Source: Nonomuraea harbinensis (GTDB lineage Bacteria > Actinomycetota > Actinomycetes > Streptosporangiales > Streptosporangiaceae). Taken from it: 64,000 bases of DNA. Positions within the stretch are counted from its first letter, which is position 1; every line of letters starts with the position of its first letter. This document shows, piece after piece, positions 8,589-17,589 of the stretch. Below the pieces are notes generated by a model. It had not been told where the DNA came from. It did not search any database and saw nothing but the letters and a program-made list of their open reading frames with translations. The stretch spans positions 62,001 to 126,000 of the forward strand of contig NZ_JAHKRN010000024.1 of NCBI RefSeq assembly GCF_019396385.1. Direction: 5' to 3'. Position numbers and translations under genes: made by a program.

Positions 8589-9622
8589 GGCGCGGGCACC
8601 TTCGTCGGAGAGGGGGTGGCCATCGACGGGGTGGCCGGCGGTGAGGGCGGCGCCGGGGAGTGGACGGCGTCCGGGAGCGGCATGAGGAACCGGCTGACGT
8701 CGAGCTCGGCCTTGATGTAGCGGTACTCCTGCATCATGTCCGCCACCCGCTGGATGCGGTCCGGGTGGAGATCCAGGGGGAAGGTGCCCAGGGTGATGGT
8801 CGCCGCCGTCCCGGGGCTGATCTTGGTGTAGGTGGGCAGCGTTTCGGTGATCACCCTCCTGTCCTGGGCGTCGGCCTGGGCCGCAAGGATGGCGCGTTGG
8901 AACGAGATGACCTCGTGGCCGTGCTCCCGGGCGTACTCGGCGGTGGTGGCCCACCCGGCGATCGGCCAGTTCTCCGTCTGGCCCTGCATGACGTCGTAGA
9001 GCGTCGCGCCGCCGAGCTGCTGCCAGGCGGTGATGAACGGCTCGGTCATCCAGGCGGCGTCGATGGTGCCGGCCTGCAGGGCAGAAATCATGTCCGGGAG
9101 CGGCATCTCAGAGATCCGCACGTCGTCGGCGGTCAGTCCGGCGATCTTCAGCGCGGCCTCGGTCGTGAGTGTGCCGACCGATCGCAAGGTCACGACCGCG
9201 ATGTGCTTGCCCTTCAGGTCGCCCAGGCCCTTGATGGGCGAGTTCTTGCCGACCATGAGCTTGAAGGTGTTGGGCGCCGACTGGTAGGCGTCCGCGACGA
9301 TGCGCAGGGTGCCGGGCTGGTTGGCCTCGGAGAGCACTGCGGCGGTGTAGTTCATGATCGCGAAATCCAACTGCCCGGATTTCAGCTTGGGCAGTGCGAC
9401 GCCGCCGCCCTGCACGGTCGAGATCTCCACCTGGAGACCTTCGTCCTTGAAGTAGCCCTTCATCTTCGCGATGAGGACGGTGACGCAGTCGGGGATGGGC
9501 ATGATCCCGACCTTGATGGTGCGCAGCGGGCCGCTGGTCGGGGCGGCGAGCGGCGAGGAGCCGCACCCACCCACCAGCATCACCAAAAGCGATAAAGATA
9601 CGACTCTGCGTAGCCGATTCAT
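8585..9622 (-). CDS. ABC-transporter substrate-binding lipoprotein (SsuA/NMT1-like)
   Basis: About 345 aa from ATG 9622. Residues 1-19 form a lipoprotein signal peptide ending in lipobox LVGGC, so Cys20 should be lipidated. The rest matches periplasmic-binding proteins of the nitrate/sulfonate/thiamine-precursor type: VGIMPIPDCVTVLIAKMKG, DFAIMNYTAAV, and an AWMTEPFITAW block. The Pro-rich tail (SPAPPSPPATPSM) is unusual. No permease or ATPase gene is adjacent, so it is an orphan binding protein coupled to a methyltransferase gene. An alternative ATG lies 12 nt upstream. Confidence 0.8.
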   Translation of the reverse strand: MNRLRRVVSLSLLVMLVGGCGSSPLAAPTSGPLRTIKVGIMPIPDCVTVLIAKMKGYFKDEGLQVEISTVQGGGVALPKLKSGQLDFAIMNYTAAVLSEANQPGTLRIVADAYQSAPNTFKLMVGKNSPIKGLGDLKGKHIAVVTLRSVGTLTTEAALKIAGLTADDVRISEMPLPDMISALQAGTIDAAWMTEPFITAWQQLGGATLYDVMQGQTENWPIAGWATTAEYAREHGHEVISFQRAILAAQADAQDRRVITETLPTYTKISPGTAATITLGTFPLDLHPDRIQRVADMMQEYRYIKAELDVSRFLMPLPDAVHSPAPPSPPATPSMATPSPTKVPAP

Positions 9623-9735
9623 GGGGGTGAACATCCAACAGGACAGGGGGAGAGCAGGACACCGCCTGCCGCCTCCCCAGGTGGGGGGATACAAAGGGAA
9701 ACAGGACCAGAAGGCTAGGGACGAAAGGACCTGAA

Positions 9736-9776
9736 CCCGGCCGCTCAGCTACACGGGGGGCGGCTGAGCGGCCGGG
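9736..9776 (-). terminator. Perfect long hairpin, probable terminator
   Basis: The 14-bp arms CCCGGCCGCTCAGC and GCTGAGCGGCCGGG flank a 13-nt loop. It begins 3 bp after the stop of the small gene 9780-9926 and lies before the lipoprotein gene. Confidence 0.7.
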
Positions 9777-9779
9777 CAG

Positions 9780-9926
9780 CTAACGCCCCCCGTCACCTTC
9801 AGGCGGATCAGGATCCCGTGGCTTGGCGCCGACGCCCTCATCCTGGGACGTCTGCGCGGCGGGCTTACCCCGCGTGCGAACGCCGCCCATGGTCAGCCAA
9901 GCCAGCGCAATGCCAGCGTCCATGAG
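9780..9926 (-). CDS. Small peptide gene, 48 aa
   Basis: ATG at 9926 is preceded by GAAGGAAAGGGAA at good spacing, and a perfect terminator-like hairpin starts 3 bp after the stop. The peptide has a hydrophobic N-terminal helix (MDAGIALAWLTMGG) and a hydrophilic, Asp/Pro/Gly-rich tail without Cys. It lies between the DUF574 methyltransferase and the binding-protein gene on the same strand. A secreted or modified peptide is conceivable, but no leader or core motif supports it. Function unknown. Confidence 0.5.
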   Translation of the reverse strand, partial: LMDAGIALAWLTMGGVRTRGKPAAQTSQDEGVGAKPRDPDPPEGDGGR

Positions 9927-10056
9927 TTCCCTTTCCTTCGAAGATGGAGGACGAGGGCGGGCACGGTGGAGTGCTGCCCTGTTCTCCCTTCTGCGCGCCC
10001 GCCGCGCCCGGCAGCGGGACACCGGCTGAGTGGGCAGCGCAGGGCTCTGGATGGCT

Positions 10057-10099
10057 GCTCGTGGCCCGGCGAGAACCTCCTCTGCACCGGGCCACGAGC
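10057..10099 (-). terminator. Strong hairpin downstream of the DUF574 gene
   Basis: The 13-bp arms GCTCGTGGCCCGG and CCGGGCCACGAGC are perfect around a 17-nt loop. It lies about 115 bp after the methyltransferase stop and upstream of the 48-aa peptide gene, so it could end the first transcript. The rest of 9927-10213 holds no supported gene. Confidence 0.55.
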
Positions 10100-10213
10100 G
10101 CCTGAAGACGGCGGAGCCCGCCAGGATAAATCCCCCCGGGCGATCACCACGGGCATGAGGAGCGCACCCGGGGAGAGACCGGCTCCGCCGCCAGTCTGGG
10201 TAGCCGCCGCCGG

Positions 10214-11086
10214 TCACTGTTCCGCCTCCTGGGTGGTGCCCAGCAGGAAGTACTGCCGGGTTTCAACGGGGCGGCGCACCTCGGCGGCAACGGCCGTGAA
10301 GTACGGGGCGCGCGGGATCATCGCGGACTCGTACTCGTAGTCGGGGTGCCAGGCCGCGGTGGTGACGAAGCCGGGCCGCAGCGGGACACAACCCGGTAGC
10401 ACCAAGTCGGCGATCTCCTGCACGCTGCGCAGGTAGAGCTGGGCCCCGGTCTGCTCCTCATAGAAGTCGCGGGCGGCCTGGACCTGTTCGGGCCGGTAGT
10501 GGGGCTGGTCGCTCGTCGCGTGCGTGACCAGGACGAGGCTGCCGGGCGCGAGGAAGTCGTACAGCTCCTCCATCACCTCCTTCACTTCGTCGTCGGTGAA
10601 GAAGTGGAGGATGGCGCCGAGCACGACGCAGACCGGGCGTCCGGTCTCGATCACTGACAGCAGCTCATAGGTGCGATACAGCGCGCAGATGTCGCGTGCG
10701 TCGGCCTCGATCATGGTGACGCCGCTGCCTTGCAGCAGGGCCCGGCCATGCGTGCACACCATCGGATCGTTGTCGACGTAGATGAACCGCGCGTCCTTCA
10801 CGGTGCGCTGGGCTACCTCGTGCAGGTTCGGCGGCTGGTCCGGCAGTCCGGACCCCAGGTCGATGTACTGGCGGATACCGAGGTCCGCCGCGGTCGCGAC
10901 CATCCGCCGCAGGCAGGCGCGGTTGCCAGGCACGATGAGCCGCATTCCGGGCAGGATCTCATCCAGCGCGGCAGCGTTGGTTTGGTCGACCTTGAAGTGG
11001 TCCTTGCCGTACCCGAGCGCCCCGTACAGGCGGGCCGTGGTCGAATTCGCGGAGCCGTGCTCGTGTTCCCGTTCCGGGATGCTCAT
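10214..11086 (-). CDS. SAM-dependent methyltransferase, DUF574 (Methyltransf_19) family
   Basis: A 290-aa protein; ATG 11086 overlaps the upstream stop as ATGA. Family features are the tail of residues before RLYGALGYGKDHF, then NRACLRRMVATAADLGIRQYIDLGSGLP (SAM-binding loop), ARFIYVDNDPMVCTHGRALL, and AILHFFTDDE. DUF574 proteins are abundant in Streptomyces and relatives, often beside XRE/DUF397 genes; their substrate is unknown. Co-translated with the 137-aa protein upstream. Confidence 0.85.
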   Translation of the reverse strand: MSIPEREHEHGSANSTTARLYGALGYGKDHFKVDQTNAAALDEILPGMRLIVPGNRACLRRMVATAADLGIRQYIDLGSGLPDQPPNLHEVAQRTVKDARFIYVDNDPMVCTHGRALLQGSGVTMIEADARDICALYRTYELLSVIETGRPVCVVLGAILHFFTDDEVKEVMEELYDFLAPGSLVLVTHATSDQPHYRPEQVQAARDFYEEQTGAQLYLRSVQEIADLVLPGCVPLRPGFVTTAAWHPDYEYESAMIPRAPYFTAVAAEVRRPVETRQYFLLGTTQEAEQ

Positions 11087-11496
11087 CGAAGGCTGACCTC
11101 CGGCATGGAATGGGCAGAACTGAAGCGGATGTCGGCTGCGCTGAAGAAGGGCTCCTCCTCCTGACACAGTTCGGCGTACCGGACGGCGATGCGCCGGGCG
11201 GTCCTCTCCACGAAGGGGGTGAGGACGTAGGTGTAGACGCGCTGCCCTGAGATGGAGGTACGGCCGGTCCACCACCAGCAGCGGAGGCCGTCCGTCCAGC
11301 AGGCCAGCTCGGTCGCAACCGACACCAGCGCCATCTTGTCCCCGTGGTGGACGTCGGAGGATATGCAGTACGCCTGCCAAAGCTCGGACTGGAGCCGGTA
11401 CGCGGCAACACCGGCCACGCCCGGTAGGCCTGTCCACGTGTGCAGATGACCGGCGTACGCGGCGGCGATCCGTTCGGCTGGGGTGGGGGGCGGCAT
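11083..11496 (-). CDS. Hypothetical protein, 137 aa, co-translated with DUF574
   Basis: I chose ATG 11496 because AAAGGGATC lies just upstream; a start at 11637 would run through the presumed promoter region. The protein is Trp/Tyr-rich (TWTGLPG, LRCWWWTGRTSISGQRVYTYVLTPFVE) and looks like a small globular alpha/beta fold. No known motif is seen. The 4-nt overlap with the methyltransferase implies translational coupling, and it is first in the transcript facing the XRE regulator gene. Confidence 0.6.
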   Translation of the reverse strand: MPPPTPAERIAAAYAGHLHTWTGLPGVAGVAAYRLQSELWQAYCISSDVHHGDKMALVSVATELACWTDGLRCWWWTGRTSISGQRVYTYVLTPFVERTARRIAVRYAELCQEEEPFFSAADIRFSSAHSMPEVSLR

Positions 11497-11622
11497 GATG
11501 AGATCCCTTTCAATGGCGTCCCACGCCTGGTTTTCGGGAGGCGGGACCGGGGCGATGCTCTCAAGAGTCCAATCGCCGGCAGGAAGCGCTGGACTTCGTG
11601 CTATCCAGAGGATGCCAATACA

Positions 11623-11665
11623 GTGACGTTCCGTCACGGGCAGTGATGTCCAAGAATTCTGGACA
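11623..11665. promoter_or_regulatory. Two inverted repeats in a divergent promoter region
   Basis: GTGACG-ttc-CGTCAC lies at 11623-11637 and TGTCCA-agaattc-TGGACA at 11647-11665. Both sit in the 311-bp space between the minus-strand operon starting at 11496 and the XRE gene starting at 11808. They are candidate operators, for instance for the XRE regulator itself; no binding evidence exists. Confidence 0.4.
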
Positions 11666-11807
11666 CCCGCCGACGTCTCCTACCTCGGAAAACACAGCAG
11701 GACTGGCCTAGGAATGGTCACTTTGTCCCTAGCAGGACCGATCCCGCCGAGCCGCCCACAGTTAACGTGGTTGAGGGAAGATCCAAGGCCGCAGGGAGTC
11801 ATCGTCT

Positions 11808-13292
11808 ATGGCTAGAGAGCCCAAGCAAGGCGCCCGCGCTGAGCGTGAAACCCTGCGGGCCGAAATGGCAGAAGCCGGATGCAGCACCGTCCAGATCGTC
11901 GCTGAGATGCGCGCGAGGTGGCGTATCCGGCCGAGGGAGGCATGGCGGCACGCTCACGGCTGGAGCCTCCAGCAGGCAGCCACCAAACTCAACGTGGCCG
12001 CCGCCCAGGGCCGCGGGAAAGCCGTGGCCGCCGACGCCAGCCTGGTGGGCAAGTGGGAGAAGTGGCCAGGCCCGTCCAGCCGCCGTCCCACTCTGCACGT
12101 GCTCACCCTCCTCGCACAGGTGTACGGGTGCACGATCGTCGACCTGCTGGACCTGAACGACCGGCGGGCCATGCCCGACGAGGAGCTACAACTGATCAAC
12201 CAGCCGCCCACAGACCCTGACCCGGCGCCCGAGCCACCGCAAGCCGCCGGCCTCGATCCCGCGGACCCGCAGCCGCTCAACGGCGCCGAACTGCTCAACA
12301 CCGCGGCCGCCGAATCGGCTACCTGGGCGCAGTGGGCCGAAGCTACCAACATCGGCGACATCGCCCTCGAACAACTCCAAGCCGACACACGGGCACTGGC
12401 CCGCTCGTACCTCACCGGCGACCCATTGGAGGTGTTCCGGTCAGCGCGGCACCTGCGGGATCAGGTGTTCGCGTTGCTCGAAGGCCGCCAGTATCCGCGC
12501 CAAAGCGCCGAGCTGTACGCGACGGCCGGGTACCTGTGCGCGCTGCTGGCGTGGATCAGCTCCGACCTGGGGCAGCTCAGCGCGGCTGACACGCACGGCC
12601 GCACCGCCTGGTTGTGCGCCGAACTGACCGGCCATGACGATCTGCGTGCGTGGGTGCTGTCCACGCGCAGCAAGATCGCGTTCTGGGACGGCAGGTATCG
12701 CGACGCGATCAACCTCGCCCGGCGGGGAGCGTCCTACCGCCCGCACGGCACTGCCGGCATCCTGCTCGCCTGCCAGGAGGCAGACGCGTGGGCCGCGCTC
12801 GGCGGTGATGACGACGCCCGTGCCGCTCTGGCCCGCGCGGATGCCGCCCGCGACCATATGGACGGCGTCGACGAGGTGGCTGGGCTGTTCACTTGCTCGC
12901 CCTTCCGGCACGCCAACTACGGTTCGTCGGTGCTGCTACGCATCGGCAGACCAGACGACGCGCTATGTGAAGCAGACCGCGCCCTTGCCGACACGCGGCA
13001 CCAGCCGCAGGCGTACGGGACGGTCGCCCAGGTCCGTATCGTTCAGGCGACAGCGCATCTGGCGCTCGGGCAGCCGGACGGGGCTCGTGCGCCCGTGCGG
13101 GCCATCCTCGCGATCCCGCCGCACCAGCGGCTCGACCCCGTCACTCGGCGTGTCCGGGAACTGGCCGCTGCGCTCGCCCGCTCACCGATGGGCGGCAGCA
13201 CGCCCGGAGTGGTGCTCCGGCAGGAGATTGAGGAATGGGAGCGGGCGACGGTATCGCGCATGATCGCTCTTGATAGGGGAGACTCCCGCTGA
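11808..13292 (+). CDS. XRE-type regulator with C-terminal TPR-like repeats
   Basis: A 494-aa protein. The N-terminal part (about 30-120) has a helix-turn-helix-like segment, HAHGWSLQQAATKLNV, then VGKWEKWP and VLTLLAQVYGCTIVDLL, as in actinobacterial XRE regulators. A Pro-rich linker (about 135-150) leads to a helical-repeat region (about 160-480) with TPR-like pairs such as LYATAGYLCALLAWISSDLG and YGSSVLLRIGRPDDALCEADRAL. Proteins of this build regulate secondary metabolism or development. It is divergent from the methyltransferase operon and may control it. Confidence 0.8.
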   Translation: MAREPKQGARAERETLRAEMAEAGCSTVQIVAEMRARWRIRPREAWRHAHGWSLQQAATKLNVAAAQGRGKAVAADASLVGKWEKWPGPSSRRPTLHVLTLLAQVYGCTIVDLLDLNDRRAMPDEELQLINQPPTDPDPAPEPPQAAGLDPADPQPLNGAELLNTAAAESATWAQWAEATNIGDIALEQLQADTRALARSYLTGDPLEVFRSARHLRDQVFALLEGRQYPRQSAELYATAGYLCALLAWISSDLGQLSAADTHGRTAWLCAELTGHDDLRAWVLSTRSKIAFWDGRYRDAINLARRGASYRPHGTAGILLACQEADAWAALGGDDDARAALARADAARDHMDGVDEVAGLFTCSPFRHANYGSSVLLRIGRPDDALCEADRALADTRHQPQAYGTVAQVRIVQATAHLALGQPDGARAPVRAILAIPPHQRLDPVTRRVRELAAALARSPMGGSTPGVVLRQEIEEWERATVSRMIALDRGDSR

Positions 13293-13321
13293 AGCACCGC
13301 ACCCGAAACGGAGGAAGGTGC

Positions 13322-13939
13322 ATGACCGAGGAGCCGATGGCGGACCACTGGTGGTGGCGTCCCGGGTGGCGGCAAGGCCGCCGTTTCTACACCTGGCACC
13401 TCACCTTCGATCACGCACACGACGTTCACCGGCTTGCCCGCAGGTACCGTGATGGGCTGGCCAGGGTGAAAGGGCTGGACCTGGTGCCCGATCGGTGGCT
13501 GCATCTGACCATGCAGGGGCTGGGCTTCGTCGATGAGCTTGCCGAGGTCGATGTGCGTGCCATCGTGGACGCCGCCCGCGCCCGGCTGGCCACGGTGCCG
13601 CCCTTCACGATCACGCTGGACCGGCCCAGGATCACCCCAGAGGCGATCCGGTGGGAGGCCCACCCGCAGCAGCCCGTCGTCGCGGTGCGGAACGCGATCC
13701 GCGACGCCATCGCCTCCGTGTGGCCCGCCGTGCCGGAGCCTGCCGAAGCGTTCGCCGGACACGTGACCATCGCCTACAGCAACGCGCAGAGGCCGCCCCA
13801 ACCTGTTGCCGATGCGCTCGACACGGTGCAGGCCGTGCCGGCGCTCACGCTCGTCCGCAAGGCGGAGCTGATCGTCCTTGGCAGGGACAGGCGTATGTAC
13901 GAGTGGGAGGAATACGCGACCGCGCCGCTCGGCGGGTAA
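13322..13939 (+). CDS. 2H phosphoesterase / 2'-5' RNA ligase family protein
   Basis: A 205-aa protein with the two HxT motifs of the 2H superfamily: HLT at residues 61-63 and HVT at 147-149. These form the active site of cyclic phosphodiesterases, LigT-like RNA ligases and similar enzymes. GGAGGAAGGTGC precedes the ATG. It begins 30 bp after the XRE gene and is probably co-transcribed with it. The substrate (RNA end, cyclic nucleotide or other 2',3'-cyclic phosphate) cannot be told. The distal end of CRISPR array 1 begins about 110 bp downstream. Confidence 0.8.
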   Translation: MTEEPMADHWWWRPGWRQGRRFYTWHLTFDHAHDVHRLARRYRDGLARVKGLDLVPDRWLHLTMQGLGFVDELAEVDVRAIVDAARARLATVPPFTITLDRPRITPEAIRWEAHPQQPVVAVRNAIRDAIASVWPAVPEPAEAFAGHVTIAYSNAQRPPQPVADALDTVQAVPALTLVRKAELIVLGRDRRMYEWEEYATAPLGG

Positions 13940-14048
13940 GCCAACGTAATTCGGACCCATACTCATCGATCATGGTACGTATCAGAACTCGTATCACCAC
14001 CGGCCTCGCGAAACGAGCCCGAGACCGCAGTCGAGATCTCCGGTCTGG

Positions 14049-15541
14049 CGGCTCACCCCCACGGGCGTGGGGAACGGTCTTCGCGGGACAGGGCGGCCCC
14101 GGTCCACAGCGGCTCACCCCCACGGGCGTGGGGAACGGATGTGCCCCGTCCCGATCAGCGTGTAGGACACCGGCTCACCCCCACGGGCGTGGGGAACGGT
14201 CCGGGGCGAGGATCATCACCTCGGGCGGTGGCGGCTCACCCCCACGGGCGTGGGGAACGGTCCGGGGCGAGGATCATCACCTCGGGCGGTGGCGGCTCAC
14301 CCCCACGGGCGTGGGGAACGGGTCACGGCGCCCGACTGGTGAACCATCGCATCCGGCTCACCCCCACGGGCGTGGGGAACGGGAGAGCAGCCAGGCGGGG
14401 GGTGCGGCGGGAGACCGGCTCACCCCCACGGCGTGGGGAACGGGCGTACGACCTCGCCTCCGAGGGCGGCACATACGGCTCACCCCCACGGGCGTGGGGA
14501 ACGGAAACCTAACAGTCGGTCGCGCGTCACACACCTCGGCTCACCCCCACGGGCGTGGGGAACGGTCCCGCACCTGACGCGACAGGCGGGCCACCTGCGG
14601 CTCACCCCCACGGGCGTGGGGAACGGGGAAGGCCACCCGCCGTCGCCCGCCTGGAGCAGGGCTCACCCCCACGGGCGTGGGGAACGGCATCTCCAGGGTG
14701 TTGTACTGGGTGTTCCAGGCGGCTCACCCCCACGGGCGTGGGGAACGGAAGGAAAGACCTCCGTAGGAGCCCTGGGCCCACGGCTCACCCCCACGGGCGT
14801 GGGGAACGGTGGGCCATCTCCGCTTCGAGCTTCTGCACCCGCGGCTCACCCCCACGGGCGTGGGGAACGGACGCCGAGAAGAAGGTCAGCCTCGCCGCGT
14901 TCCGGCTCACCCCCACGGGCGTGGGGAACGGATCGCACCCCCAGAGCCCGACGCCAAGCTCGGCGGCTCACCCCCACGGGCGTGGGGAACGGGCCCCGGT
15001 GGCGCCCCAGCCGAACGCCGACCGCGGCTCACCCCCACGGGCGTGGGGAACGGTCCGCATGATCGCCCGCCGTCCGGGCGACAAGCGGCTCACCCCCACG
15101 GGCGTGGGGAACGGGACGCCCTGCGCTCGTCGGTGCAGGACGCGTTCGGCTCACCCCCACGGGCGTGGGGAACGGAGAGCCTATCCCAACCTCGGTAGCA
15201 ATCAGTCCGGCTCACCCCCACGGGCGTGGGGAACGGGGGGACGTGGCGTACATGCTCCGCGCCGGGACCGGCTCACCCCCACGGGCGTGGGGAACGGCGC
15301 TCGACCGCCTCGGCCAGCTGGTGACCCCGCTGGCTCACCCCCACGGGCGTGGGGAACGGGCGTCCATGTCCGCCAGGACCCGCGCGTGATCCGGCTCACC
15401 CCCACGGGCGTGGGGAACGGCTCCGCGACCCGCTCGTTCGACTGGGCCGTGACGGCTCACCCCCACGGGCGTGGGGAACGGACCGGCCGGCCGCCGCCGG
15501 CGATCGTTGACACCGGCTCACCCCCACGGGCGTGGGGAACG
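14049..15541 (-). CRISPR. CRISPR array 1, type I-E, 25 repeats / 24 spacers
   Basis: Twenty-five 29-nt repeats recur about every 61 bp with 32-nt spacers. On the minus strand the repeat begins CCGTTCCCCACGCC and ends CGTGGGGGTGAGCCG, like I-E repeats with a CCCC/GGGG stem and ACCG-type end. The array therefore reads right to left with its leader next to cas2. Repeat 7 (about 14415) lacks one G. The spacers at 14200-14231 and 14261-14292 are identical. Long open frames across the array are repeat artefacts. Confidence 0.98.
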
Positions 15542-15633
15542 GACTTGCTGACCTGCTCAAAGACCGGTGACCTGGGCCTTTCTAGCGTGTCGGTGTTTGT
15601 CGGCGTTGATGGCAGGCGACCTCGTACTGGCGG
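15542..15633 (-). promoter_or_regulatory. Leader of CRISPR array 1
   Basis: The 92 bp between the last repeat and the cas2 stop are T/G-rich on the plus strand and less GC-rich than the surroundings. Repeat polarity places the leader here. It would carry the array promoter and integration-host-type signals; no IHF site is evident. Confidence 0.65.
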
Positions 15634-15936
15634 TCATGGTTGAGGAGGAAGCTCGGGAAGGAAGCGAATGAGCTGGAGGCCGTCGAAGTCTGTGACATGG
15701 CGACGGCGCTCGCCCGCAGTGCGGATGGTGAACCCCTGCTCGTTGTCGTCCGGGTGCAGGCACACAGCGGCGCCATCGGCGATGCACTGGCTGACGGCTG
15801 ACCAGAGCTGGTCACGGACTCGAGCTGAGACTGTCCCCACGTACAGCCCCGGCGCGGGTTCGACGAGCCAGCGTGACAAGGCGCCGCGTACGTGATCGGG
15901 GACGGCGGTCGTCGAGATGACGATCATGGATGCCAT
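15634..15936 (-). CDS. cas2: Cas2e, CRISPR adaptation protein
   Basis: A 100-aa protein of the Cas2e (CasB/ygbF-like) type: MIVISTTAVPDHVRGALSRWLVEPAPGLYVGT is characteristic, with a C-terminal region reaching the DFDGLQLIRFLPE segment. Cas2e dimers bridge two Cas1 dimers to integrate new spacers. It is the last gene of the minus-strand cas operon and borders the leader of array 1. The start at 15936 or at an internal ATG three codons later are both possible. Confidence 0.93.
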   Translation of the reverse strand: MASMIVISTTAVPDHVRGALSRWLVEPAPGLYVGTVSARVRDQLWSAVSQCIADGAAVCLHPDDNEQGFTIRTAGERRRHVTDFDGLQLIRFLPELPPQP

Positions 15937-15974
15937 GAGTCACGTCCTCTTCCGGCCAGGATCACCAGCTACTG

Positions 15975-16910
15975 CTACCACGGAATCTCGACGTCGCCGG
16001 CGGCTTCGTCGCCATAGTTGACCCCGGCCGGAAGAGAACCGAGGTCGGGATCCCATAGGTGAACGATGTCGGTGTCGCCACCTTGGGCGGACGGCAGTGC
16101 TACATCGGGCGCGATCATTCTCTGGACGTCAGGAACGATGGTGGACATGAGCTTGTACAGACGGAACTCCTCGCGGAGCCGCATGCGGGCCTCTCGCTCC
16201 GGCCGCATGGAGCCGGCCAGGGAGAAGGCGAGCGGAATGGTGATCTTCGCCTTGTACAGGTCGGCGATGTCGTACACGAAGGCCATCTGGGTGCCGGAGT
16301 GGATGAATCCGAGAGCCGGTGAGCAGCCGAGCGCCAGAACGGCCGCGTGGACGACGCCGTAGAGAGCGGCGTTGGCCGCCGACAAAGCCAGATTCACCGG
16401 ATCTTGGTCATCCCAGGCGGCGGGATCGTAGTTGCGGCGAAAACGCGTGATCCCGTGCTTGGTGGCCAGCATCCGGTAGAGCGCCTTGACCCGCTGCCCC
16501 TCCAAGCCCCGCAACTGGGCGAGCCCGGCACCAGACGGCGCGGTGCCGAAGCGGTGCTGGTACATCCGGACGGCCACGCGCAGGCGTTCGTCCTCGTCGG
16601 CCCAGGCACGCGCCTGATGCTCCAGCCATTCGGTAGTGAGCTGGGCGGGCAGGATCCCGGCGTAGGACCGTACGCCACCCGCGCCGACGCACACCAGCGA
16701 TGTGCCATGGCGTGCGAAGGTGGCCAGGGCCGGCTGAGTGATGGACGTACCAGGGCCGAGCAGGACGCAAGCCAGCGACGCCGCTGGCAGGTAGACCCGC
16801 TCGATTCCCCGCGGAGATTCGACCTGGGCGCACACGCCGGTGTCGTCCTGGACGATCCGGACGCTCTCCATGTAGAGAAACGACAGCGAGTCGGAGATAC
16901 GCGGGAGCAT
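15975..16910 (-). CDS. cas1: Cas1e integrase, CRISPR adaptation
   Basis: A 311-aa full-length Cas1e. The N-terminal beta domain (residues 1-80) contains VLLGPGTSITQPA and SLVCVGAGGVRSYA. The C-terminal helical catalytic domain holds RGLEGQRVKALY (Glu ligand), LGFIHSGTQMAFVYDIADLYK (conserved His and Asp). These residues bind the metal for protospacer integration. It lies between cas6e and cas2, and unlike the copy at 52020 it is intact. Confidence 0.95.
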   Translation of the reverse strand: MLPRISDSLSFLYMESVRIVQDDTGVCAQVESPRGIERVYLPAASLACVLLGPGTSITQPALATFARHGTSLVCVGAGGVRSYAGILPAQLTTEWLEHQARAWADEDERLRVAVRMYQHRFGTAPSGAGLAQLRGLEGQRVKALYRMLATKHGITRFRRNYDPAAWDDQDPVNLALSAANAALYGVVHAAVLALGCSPALGFIHSGTQMAFVYDIADLYKAKITIPLAFSLAGSMRPEREARMRLREEFRLYKLMSTIVPDVQRMIAPDVALPSAQGGDTDIVHLWDPDLGSLPAGVNYGDEAAGDVEIPW

Positions 16911-16956
16911 GGGGTCGGCTGACCCAGGCGCCGCTTGGCTCCGGACGGCGCGCTCA

Positions 16957-17589
16957 TCAGGTGGCCAGCGGAGCGATGCTGAGCAGGCCGCAACCGTAGG
17001 CCTTGCCGCGACCGACGCCCTTCAGCACGGCTTGCCGGACCAACTCCGGATCTTTGATCAGCGCGATGCCGTCGAACCGGGTGGCCGCGTGTCGTACGCC
17101 GTTCTCGCCCTTGCTGCGGACATCAGGCAGCGATGTGGAGATCAGAGTCTTGAGGATCAACCCGCTTGCTTCGGCGCGGGCATGCCACCACTGGTCGGCC
17201 TCTGGTCCGCGCAGGGAGACCAGCTTGCCGGGACGGTCGGAGTTTCGGCCCAACCGCTTGGCGGTGTTGGCGATGATCCGGTAGCGGATCGCCATGTCGG
17301 TGTTGAGGGCCTCCAGCAGGGGGGTCAGGTCGCGAACGGCAAGAGATCCGTACTGCTGTGGTAGCCGGGTGGTGTCGATGGGCATGCCGGTCTGGATGAG
17401 CAGGTGCGGCCCGACCGTTCCCGTCTCGTCGTAGCGGTACAGGACACCGGCCTTGGCGCGGGCCTGGTCGCCGAGGTCGTCGGGGACCAGGGACATGACG
17501 CGCTTGTGCAGGGCTTCGGCGTCGCGCAGGTCCCGCTGGGCGGCGCGGCTACGGGGTTCAGGGACGATCCGGGTCAGCCATGTGGTCAC
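16957..17589 (-). CDS. cas6e: Cas6e, crRNA-processing endoribonuclease
   Basis: A 210-aa protein. The N-terminal region has His28 in EALHKRVMSLVP, at the place of the catalytic His of Cas6e, and the C-terminal glycine-rich loop reads GVGRGKAYGCGLLSI, the family signature. Cas6e cuts at the base of the repeat hairpin and stays in Cascade. The start is GTG 17589, overlapping the cas5e stop as GTGA. It probably processes both flanking arrays, whose repeat stems are the same. Confidence 0.95.
   Translation of the reverse strand: MTTWLTRIVPEPRSRAAQRDLRDAEALHKRVMSLVPDDLGDQARAKAGVLYRYDETGTVGPHLLIQTGMPIDTTRLPQQYGSLAVRDLTPLLEALNTDMAIRYRIIANTAKRLGRNSDRPGKLVSLRGPEADQWWHARAEASGLILKTLISTSLPDVRSKGENGVRHAATRFDGIALIKDPELVRQAVLKGVGRGKAYGCGLLSIAPLAT

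Noticed and set aside
9780..10217. 145-codon frame extending the 48-aa peptide upstream
   Set aside because: The extension crosses a strong hairpin and has shadow-like composition; the internal ATG at 9926 has the good ribosome binding site.
14433..15643. Long repetitive open frames across array 1 and array 2 (and similar at 24539-26623) reading as HPHGRGERG-type repeat proteins
   Set aside because: They are translations of the 61-bp CRISPR repeat-spacer period; no ribosome binding site, and the period and repeat sequence are those of type I-E arrays.
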